Below are positions 7,211 through 12,268 of a stretch of DNA of 12,268 nucleotides, piece after piece (positions within the stretch are counted from its first letter, which is position 1; the number at the start of each line of letters is the position of its first letter). Source of the DNA: DAIOHQ01 sp036744635 (GTDB lineage: Bacteria; Planctomycetota; Phycisphaerae; Tepidisphaerales; Tepidisphaeraceae). The notes below the pieces were generated by a model. That model was not told the origin of the DNA, did no database searches, and saw only the letters and a program-made list of their open reading frames with translations. The stretch is from NCBI GenBank assembly GCA_036744635.1, contig DAIOHQ010000147.1, positions 1 through 12,268 of the forward strand, in the 5' to 3' direction. The translations under genes were made by a program, and so were the position numbers.

Positions 7211-9124
7211 ATGGCAAAGAAGGTCGAACCATCTCGAAAAAATGGGGGCACTGCCGCACATGGGCGGATTGTGAAGAAGGCACCAGCGCCCCGACCGGCG
7301 GCGCCAACCCCTGCGCGGGAGGCGTTGCTGCACCAGCTTGAAGTATATCGGGAGATGCTGCGGGTGCAGAATGAGGAATTGGCGCAGGAGCGGCGCACCT
7401 TGGCGCAGACGCACGATCGCTATGTCGCGTTGTACGACTTTGGCCCGATTCCGTATGTCACGCTCACTTCCCAGGGAATCATCGAGGAGATCAATCTCAC
7501 TGGATGCAAAATGCTGGGGACGGAGCGGTCGCGGATCATGGGGTTTCCGCTGCTGAGCTTCATCTTTCCGCCCGACCGCAGGAAGTTGATCGATCATCTG
7601 ATGCGCTGCCGGCGCGGCGCCGCAACCATGCAGGCGGAGCTGAGACTGCTCACCCGCCAGGGTGCGGTGGTGCCGGCGCAGCTTTCCAGCACCCGTGCCC
7701 CGAGCATGGACGGCCGTGGGGTCAGCTTCCGCACCGCCATCACCGACTTGACGGAGCTGAAGGTGGTAGAAGAGGAGCGCAACCAGCTCATCATTCAGGA
7801 GCAGGCCGCCCGGGCGGCCAATCAGGCAAAAGATGAGTTCCTGGCGATGGTGTCGCACGAGCTGCGGACGCCGCTGAGCGCTGTGTTGCTGTGGTCTCGG
7901 CTGCTGTCCAGCGGCAAGATCAAGGACGCGGAGCGCGAGGAGGCGATTGGGGCCATCGAGCACAGCGCCAAGGCGCAGCAGCAGTTGATCGACGACCTGC
8001 TGGATGTGTCGCGCGCCCTCAGCGGCAAGCTGCGGCTGGAGATGCACGAGACGCAAATCAGTCCGGCGATTGAGGCGGCCATCGAAGCGGTGCGCCCGAT
8101 GGCGCTGGCCAAGGGGGTGCGGCTCAAATCGCGCCTGCAGGAGACGGGCCTGGTTCGCGCTGATCTGGACCGCATGCAGCAGGTGGTCTGGAACCTGGTA
8201 ACCAACGCGGTGAAATTCACCGCCCGCGGCGGAACGGTGGAAGTCCGCCTGCACCAGGCGGGGGAGTTTATAGAAATCTCGGTGAAGGATACCGGCCGGG
8301 GCATTCTCCCGGATTTTCTGCCATACGTTTTCGACCGCTTCCGCCAGTACGAGGAGGGGAGCACCCGCGGTTACGGCGGGCTGGGGCTGGGGCTGGCGAT
8401 CGCCAAGCAGCTTGTCGAGGCGCACGGCGGCACGATCCACGCGCAAAGCGCCGGGCGGGGCAAGGGATCACTTTTCACGACGCTTCTCCCGCTGGTGACT
8501 TCGGTGCCCCCCCTGGATGAGCCGATGGAGGAAGCAAAGAAAGAACAAGAGCAGGGGGGGCAAGGGGGGGCTGAGGATGAACAGTCCCCCCTGGCCTGCG
8601 CCCCCGCGCGGGAGGGGGGGCTGCGGGGGATTCACGTGGTGCTGGCCGAGGATGAGCCGCTCACCCGGCACGTGATCGAGCGGGTGTTGCAGCAGGCGGG
8701 TGCGCGGGTGACGGCGGTGGCGTCAGCGCGGGAGGCGCGCGAGGTGCTGGCCTCCTTCATCGCCCCCCCTGCCCCCCCTCGCCCATCGCCCCTCCCTGAG
8801 TCGCAAGGGGGGGCGGGGGATGGGAATCCGACGCAGGCGAAGGTGGTGTTGATCAGCGACATCGCCATGCCGGAAGAGGATGGGCTGCAGCTCATTCGCT
8901 CGGTCCGGCAGATGGAGGCGAGGGGAGGCCAGGGGGGGGAGCGCCAGCACTCCAAGCCGATTCCAGCGGCCTCGCTCAGCGCTCTTGTCACCGACGGCGA
9001 CAGGGATGCTTCGCTTGCGGCGGGCTTTCAGATGCACGTCGCCAAACCGATCGAGCCGGATGATCTGGTGAACATTGTCGCGGATTTGGCGGGGAGGAGG
9101 AGAGTGGCGAGCACGGAATGGTAG
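7211..9124 (+). CDS. PAS-containing hybrid histidine kinase with C-terminal receiver domain
   Basis: 637 residues, apparently soluble. Order: a basic Ala/Pro-rich tail (1-37); a short coiled coil (38-68); a PAS domain (about 70-185); HisKA with the phosphorylated His216 in SHELRTP; HATPase_c with the N-box Asn332, DTGRG (360-364) and GLGLGLAIAK (390-399); a low-complexity linker (432-472); and a receiver (about 473-628) with acidic Glu480/Asp481, phosphoacceptor Asp550 (ISDIAMP), Ser590 and Lys612 (VAKPIEP). All catalytic residues are present. The receiver carries a Pro/Gly-rich insert of about 25 residues (517-542) between alpha2 and beta3, plus extra Gly residues at 571-576; both are encoded by G/C homopolymer tracts. 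It lies 18 bp after the CheB/CheR gene, without a clear Shine-Dalgarno, so the two are probably co-transcribed. The sensed signal is unknown. Confidence 0.93.
   Translation: MAKKVEPSRKNGGTAAHGRIVKKAPAPRPAAPTPAREALLHQLEVYREMLRVQNEELAQERRTLAQTHDRYVALYDFGPIPYVTLTSQGIIEEINLTGCKMLGTERSRIMGFPLLSFIFPPDRRKLIDHLMRCRRGAATMQAELRLLTRQGAVVPAQLSSTRAPSMDGRGVSFRTAITDLTELKVVEEERNQLIIQEQAARAANQAKDEFLAMVSHELRTPLSAVLLWSRLLSSGKIKDAEREEAIGAIEHSAKAQQQLIDDLLDVSRALSGKLRLEMHETQISPAIEAAIEAVRPMALAKGVRLKSRLQETGLVRADLDRMQQVVWNLVTNAVKFTARGGTVEVRLHQAGEFIEISVKDTGRGILPDFLPYVFDRFRQYEEGSTRGYGGLGLGLAIAKQLVEAHGGTIHAQSAGRGKGSLFTTLLPLVTSVPPLDEPMEEAKKEQEQGGQGGAEDEQSPLACAPAREGGLRGIHVVLAEDEPLTRHVIERVLQQAGARVTAVASAREAREVLASFIAPPAPPRPSPLPESQGGAGDGNPTQAKVVLISDIAMPEEDGLQLIRSVRQMEARGGQGGERQHSKPIPAASLSALVTDGDRDASLAAGFQMHVAKPIEPDDLVNIVADLAGRRRVASTEW
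8507..8939. repeat. Cluster of G/C homopolymer runs and imperfect palindromes inside the receiver-coding region
   Basis: Eight runs of seven or more identical bases lie within 433 bp: C7 at 8507-8513, G7 at 8554-8560, 8564-8570 and 8614-8620, C7 at 8763-8769 and 8772-8778, G7 at 8807-8813, and G8 at 8932-8939. A perfect 10-bp palindrome, CCCGCGCGGG, is at 8603-8612. An imperfect hairpin spans 8782-8824, with CCCATC pairing with GATGGG at its base. These tracts encode Gly- and Pro-rich stretches with no place in a standard receiver fold, which suggests repeat elements inserted in frame. Confidence 0.75.
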
Positions 9125-9125
9125 A

Positions 9126-9202
9126 AAGGCACGAAGGCAAGAGGCACGAAGGCACGCAGGTACATTTCCTTCGTGCCTTCGTGCCTCTTGCCTTCGTGCC
9201 TT
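9126..9202. terminator. Perfect 31-bp-arm hairpin between convergent genes, built from AGGCACGA-type units
   Basis: Arms 9126-9156 and 9172-9202 are exact reverse complements over 31 bp around a 15-nt loop. The loop can close by three more pairs (AGG 9158-9160 with CCT 9168-9170). Each arm is itself made of near-tandem units such as AAGGCACG. The element begins 1 nt after the hybrid kinase stop and ends 5 nt before the stop of the convergent response regulator gene. It is therefore placed to act as a bidirectional terminator, though there is no T-tract. It also has the look of a dispersed palindromic repeat. Structure certain, function inferred. Confidence 0.85.
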
Positions 9203-9207
9203 GCCGA

Positions 9208-9858
9208 TTAAACTTCCAGCGATGTCAGGCCTTCGCGGATGGCGTATTTCGTCAACTCCGCGACGCTGTACAGGTTCAGTTTGTCCATGATCTTGGCGCG
9301 ATGGGTCTCGACGGTTTTCACGCTGACGTGAAGATGGGCGGCCACCTCCTTGGTCGCCTTTCCCTCGGCCATCAACTGCAGCACCTCGCGTTCGCGGTCG
9401 GTGAGGGTGGAGAAGACGCTGCCGGTGGCTCCGGCGCGCGTCTTGAAATCCTTCAGCACCAGGGCGGCGATGCGCGGACTGAGGTAGACCTGGTCGGTCT
9501 GGACAGCGCGAATGGCGTTGATCAGCTCGTCGAACGCGGCGTCCTTCAGAATATAGCCGGATGCGCCGGCCTTGAGTATTTCGCTGACCAGGCGATGGTC
9601 GGAGTGGGCGGAGAGGGCGATGACTTTGATGCTGGGATTGGCTTCGATGATCTGCCGAGTGGCCTCGACGCCATTGAGATCGGGCATCGAGACATCCATC
9701 ACCACGATGTCGGGGGCATGTTGTGCGGCGAGCTCGACGGCGCTGCGGCCGTTGCTGGCCTCGCCTATGATTTGCACGTCCGGCTCGCTCTTGAGCAGGA
9801 TACGAAGGCCTTCGCGAAGAATCTGGTGATCATCCGCGATGAGAACTTTGATCGCCAT
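9208..9858 (-). CDS. NarL/FixJ-family response regulator with LuxR-type HTH
   Basis: 216 residues. The receiver domain (about 3-118) has Asp9/Asp10, phosphoacceptor Asp55 in VVMDVSMPD, Ser83 in ALSAHSD and Lys105 in ILKDAA. The LuxR-type helix-turn-helix (about 150-210) has the typical TDREREVLQLMAEGKATKEVAAHL and VSVKTVETHRAKIMDKLNL sequence. Phosphorylation of such proteins usually promotes dimerisation and DNA binding. The ATG at 9858 begins the family-typical MAIKVLIADDH; AAGG lies 8 nt upstream. An open frame extending further upstream (to 10164) has non-family sequence and overlaps the divergent gene, so it is not used. The gene is convergent with the hybrid kinase and divergent from the membrane glycosyltransferase-like gene. 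Partnership with the kinase is plausible but unproven. Confidence 0.94.
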   Translation of the reverse strand: MAIKVLIADDHQILREGLRILLKSEPDVQIIGEASNGRSAVELAAQHAPDIVVMDVSMPDLNGVEATRQIIEANPSIKVIALSAHSDHRLVSEILKAGASGYILKDAAFDELINAIRAVQTDQVYLSPRIAALVLKDFKTRAGATGSVFSTLTDREREVLQLMAEGKATKEVAAHLHVSVKTVETHRAKIMDKLNLYSVAELTKYAIREGLTSLEV

Positions 9859-9923
9859 GGGAAATACCTTATATTGAAGACCTGAATGATGCAAGTTCTG
9901 ACCTCTGAGATCGAATTGCCGGT

Positions 9924-9927
9924 GGAG
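9924..9927 (+). promoter_or_regulatory. Ribosome binding site that decides the start of the membrane protein
   Basis: GGAG, within GGTGGAG, lies 6 nt before the ATG at 9934. The upstream in-frame ATGs at 9886 and 9889 have no comparable site, and using them would leave only 27 bp to the divergent regulator gene. With the 9934 start, 75 bp remain for two divergent promoters. On the minus strand TTGCAT and TATAAG in this gap (15-nt spacing) are a weak promoter candidate for the regulator. Confidence 0.5.
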
Positions 9928-9933
9928 CTTAAG

Positions 9934-12168
9934 ATGCCGGCGCCGAGCAGCGCGAGTCCGGCATGGTGGACGTCCAACGTCGTCCACTGGCTGGGAATCC
10001 TCTTCTGTCTGCTGACGCTGCTGGCCTATAGCGACTATCTGCTGAGCTATCGGGTTAGCTATATCCAGGAAGTCGACAGCCAGGGCTATTACCTGATGGC
10101 CAAGTCGTTCAGCCACTTCCACAATCCGCGCTGGCCGGATGATATCGCCAAATTCCGCGGCCACGTCTTCATCGATGTCGGCAATGGCGAGGTCATGACG
10201 AAATATTCACCGGGCTGGCCGCTGCTGATGGTGCCGTTTTACTGGATCGGCGGACATAGCGCGGTGATGTGGTGCAACACCATCTTTGGGGTTATCGCGG
10301 CCATCGCGATTTTCCTGATCGGGCTGGAACTGTTTAACAGCATGGCCGCGTTTATCTGCCTGTTTCTCTGGGCGTTCTCGCCGATGACTCCGGCGTACAA
10401 TGCCTATCCACTGGCGCACTGCTCGGAAGTGATGATGACGGCGCTGGCGATCCTGTTCGCGATTCGCTGGGGCAAGACAGGACGCCTCTGCTTCGCGGGA
10501 TTGATGGGATTCTGCATGGGGTTCATGCCGCTGATCCGCGCCACCACCATCCTGATCTGGCCGGCGATCATCGTGGCGTACTTCGTCTTTGCCCATCGGC
10601 GTCGAAAGGAACTCGCGGCCAGCGGCTCCGTCATCACGGCGGTTCCGGCTGAGGCGGGCTTCATTCGGACCATCGCAAGCTGGCCGGCGCGAATGGTGAA
10701 GCTGGATTGGCTGCGCATGTTCTGGCGGCGCGAGAGCTTGTCCTTCTGGATATTCCTGGTCACCTTTGCGATCCCGACTGTCTTCCTGGCGATATTCAAC
10801 TGGCACAACTTCGGCCGGCCATGGTGGGCGGGCTATCACTTCAGCGGCGAGCAGGATGCCTTCACGTTCACCTTCCGCGTACTGCGGGAGCGCTTCTTTG
10901 GCGAGTATGGTTCCCGCGAATTCCTGCTCGATGATCTAGTCTGGACGATTGGCCTGCTGGGGATGTGGCTGCGGATCGGCAAGCCCGGGATTGCCTGGGT
11001 GCTGGCGCTGTGGTGTATTCCAACCTTCGTTTTGTATAGCGGATATTATTTTCATCCGGATGGACCGGTGTATTGGCGATTCGTGCTGCCGACCATCCCG
11101 GCGCTGATTTTCGGCGTGGCATTGGCGGCGGATGCGATCGTCACGATCTTTGGAACGGCAGCGTGGTGGCTGCGAAAGCAGTCTGCAGAGATGGTGTGGG
11201 TGATTGGAATTCTGCTGGCGCCGGTCTGCTTCGCGGTGTATCCCAAGATAGAGCTGTTCAAGAGCTGGTTTGAAGGATGTCAGTGGCTTGGATGGCTGCT
11301 GTTTTCGTGCCTCCCGCTGATTCTGCTGGCCATGGGGATGCGGGTGGGCGCGGCAGGGGGGGTTCCGCCTCCGCTTGGGTTCAAGGACCTGGCGATGTTG
11401 CTGTTGGGCCGGCGCGGGCGGCGACGCCCGGAACTGGTGGATCGGCGCGATCCCGCCCTGCAGTTCCCGGTTGCCCGTCTGATGGTGGCGCTGCTGTTTG
11501 CCCTGTGGATATACCAGTCTCCCCTGCGCTTTTTCGTGCGCGAGAAACAGTATAACCGCGTGTATGCCGCCGGCGGCGAGGCAGCGGTCCGCGCTGCCAA
11601 TCTCAACCCAGGCGATCCCGGCTATGGGTTTACCTACGCCAACGGCGGGGATGGTGCGGTCTACCAGCAGATGAGCTACGAGGAGCGGTCCGATGCCCCG
11701 GTATTGCTGCTGTCCATGCCCAAGCACAACCCGACCCGCCGCTTGGCCGAATATGTGACGCCGCGGCCGACATCGGTCTATTCCACGAGCTTCCCGATGT
11801 GGGATGCCTCAACCTTTCCCAATGTCGAGGCGTACGATGTGCTGGCGTGGAGCGACAGCGACCGCTTCTTCTCACCCTGGTCGCCCAACAGAGGGCGGGT
11901 GAACAGCAGCGGGGTAATGCAGGACCTCAAGCGCCAGGAACGCATGCATAAACTCTATGGGGAAATGGGGCACGCGGGGATTCGCAAAAACTTCGTCGAG
12001 CATATCGAGGCAGATTTCGCCGCCGGCAAAGATGTGCTGTTCATCGTCAGCCCACAGGATGAGAGCCTGAGCTGGCTGAAGAATGCCGGCTTCAATGCCG
12101 CGCTCATTCACAAAGCCGAAAGTCCCGCAGACTCGCCCGCCTATATCTATCGCGTCAGCCCGAAGTGA
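9934..12168 (+). CDS. Multi-spanning GT-C-type membrane protein, glycosyltransferase 39-like
   Basis: 744 residues from the ATG with a good Shine-Dalgarno (760 if the ATG at 9886 is used). About 11-13 hydrophobic segments cover residues 18-528; for example 18-40, 95-135, 137-150, 165-178, 186-220, 271-289, 353-373, 386-410, 420-436, 450-468 and 512-528. The first external loop has Asp48 in EVDSQGYYLMAKSF followed by TKYSPGWPLLMVPFYWIGG (89-107). This resembles the acidic-residue loop and the K-Y-x-P-G-x-P-L-L motif of GT-C transferases, which use polyprenyl-phosphate sugars to glycosylate proteins or lipids on the outer face of the membrane. The C-terminal 215 residues (530-744) are hydrophilic and probably extracytoplasmic. 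I recognise the fold type, not a specific enzyme. Arg/Pro-rich 474-505 is a cytoplasmic-loop candidate and includes a G7 run at 11356-11362. Confidence 0.75.
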   Translation: MPAPSSASPAWWTSNVVHWLGILFCLLTLLAYSDYLLSYRVSYIQEVDSQGYYLMAKSFSHFHNPRWPDDIAKFRGHVFIDVGNGEVMTKYSPGWPLLMVPFYWIGGHSAVMWCNTIFGVIAAIAIFLIGLELFNSMAAFICLFLWAFSPMTPAYNAYPLAHCSEVMMTALAILFAIRWGKTGRLCFAGLMGFCMGFMPLIRATTILIWPAIIVAYFVFAHRRRKELAASGSVITAVPAEAGFIRTIASWPARMVKLDWLRMFWRRESLSFWIFLVTFAIPTVFLAIFNWHNFGRPWWAGYHFSGEQDAFTFTFRVLRERFFGEYGSREFLLDDLVWTIGLLGMWLRIGKPGIAWVLALWCIPTFVLYSGYYFHPDGPVYWRFVLPTIPALIFGVALAADAIVTIFGTAAWWLRKQSAEMVWVIGILLAPVCFAVYPKIELFKSWFEGCQWLGWLLFSCLPLILLAMGMRVGAAGGVPPPLGFKDLAMLLLGRRGRRRPELVDRRDPALQFPVARLMVALLFALWIYQSPLRFFVREKQYNRVYAAGGEAAVRAANLNPGDPGYGFTYANGGDGAVYQQMSYEERSDAPVLLLSMPKHNPTRRLAEYVTPRPTSVYSTSFPMWDASTFPNVEAYDVLAWSDSDRFFSPWSPNRGRVNSSGVMQDLKRQERMHKLYGEMGHAGIRKNFVEHIEADFAAGKDVLFIVSPQDESLSWLKNAGFNAALIHKAESPADSPAYIYRVSPK

Positions 12169-12184
12169 ACGACGTAGGGTTCGC

Positions 12185-12225
12185 TTCAGCGGACGCAAGC
12201 TTCGCCAGTGATCGCGTCCGCTGAA
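12185..12225 (+). terminator. 12-bp-arm hairpin after the membrane protein gene
   Basis: TTCAGCGGACGC (12185-12196) and GCGTCCGCTGAA (12214-12225) are exact reverse complements with a 17-nt loop, beginning 16 nt after the stop codon. A GC-rich stem at this distance suggests transcription termination. There is no downstream T-run, so it may instead be a Rho-assisted 3' end or a dispersed repeat. Nothing else recognisable lies between 12169 and the window end. Confidence 0.6.
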
Positions 12226-12268
12226 CACGATTGCGCGCCAGGGTGTTTCAAATTCGCGCTATCTCCTG

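Noticed and set aside
6212..8446. 744-codon open frame on the minus strand across the CheB/CheR and kinase genes
   Set aside because: It spans two strongly supported genes on the other strand, crosses their junction, and its Arg/Leu/Gln/His-rich sequence matches no family I know.
9859..10164. N-terminal extension of the response regulator by 102 residues
   Set aside because: The extension lacks family similarity, overlaps the divergent membrane gene, and the ATG at 9858 begins exactly at the canonical receiver start.
10207..10839. 210-codon minus-strand frame within the membrane protein gene
   Set aside because: Antisense to continuous hydrophobic membrane-segment coding sequence; highly charged shadow composition with no recognised family.

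Overview
The window is high-GC bacterial DNA with six convincing protein genes, at least four palindromic repeat or hairpin elements, and no RNA gene, transposase or CRISPR array that I can see. The taxon cannot be fixed from sequence alone. High GC, several start codons without a clear Shine-Dalgarno, abundant intergenic palindromes and large sensory proteins would fit an environmental Planctomycetota, Acidobacteriota or Verrucomicrobiota-type genome. This is only a weak inference.

Layout. Positions 1-112 hold an imperfect palindrome with a third copy of one arm. On the minus strand, 3237 to 113, lies a two-gene operon: a molybdopterin oxidoreductase of the FdhF/YdeP family, then fdhD, the sulfurtransferase that activates such enzymes. 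A 21-bp-arm REP-like palindrome (3249-3317) sits just upstream of the oxidoreductase start. A divergent small membrane protein (DUF2892-like, 3483-3920) follows on the plus strand. Next, on the plus strand, is a signalling pair: a 1037-residue CheB-CheR-coiled coil-PAS protein (4079-7192) and, 18 bp later, a PAS-histidine kinase-receiver hybrid (7211-9124). The kinase gene's receiver-coding part is littered with G/C homopolymer runs and palindromic inserts. A perfect 31-bp-arm hairpin (9126-9202) separates it from a convergent NarL/FixJ response regulator (9858 to 9208). Divergent from that regulator is a GT-C-type multi-spanning glycosyltransferase-like protein (9934-12168), followed by a 12-bp-arm terminator-like hairpin and the end of the window.

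How the genes may work together. The minus-strand pair is a coherent unit: FdhD delivers sulfur to the Mo-bis-MGD cofactor of the adjacent oxidoreductase. No electron-transfer subunit is encoded nearby. The central region looks like a signalling cluster: CheB/CheR-PAS, hybrid kinase and a DNA-binding regulator, with no cheA, cheW or chemoreceptor, so a role outside flagellar chemotaxis is likely. The divergent membrane glycosyltransferase is a plausible but unproven target of the regulator.

I found no clearly new system. The most unusual signals are the cluster of eight homopolymer runs of 7 or more bases with palindromic inserts inside the kinase's receiver domain, and the several unrelated palindromes placed tightly against gene ends and starts.
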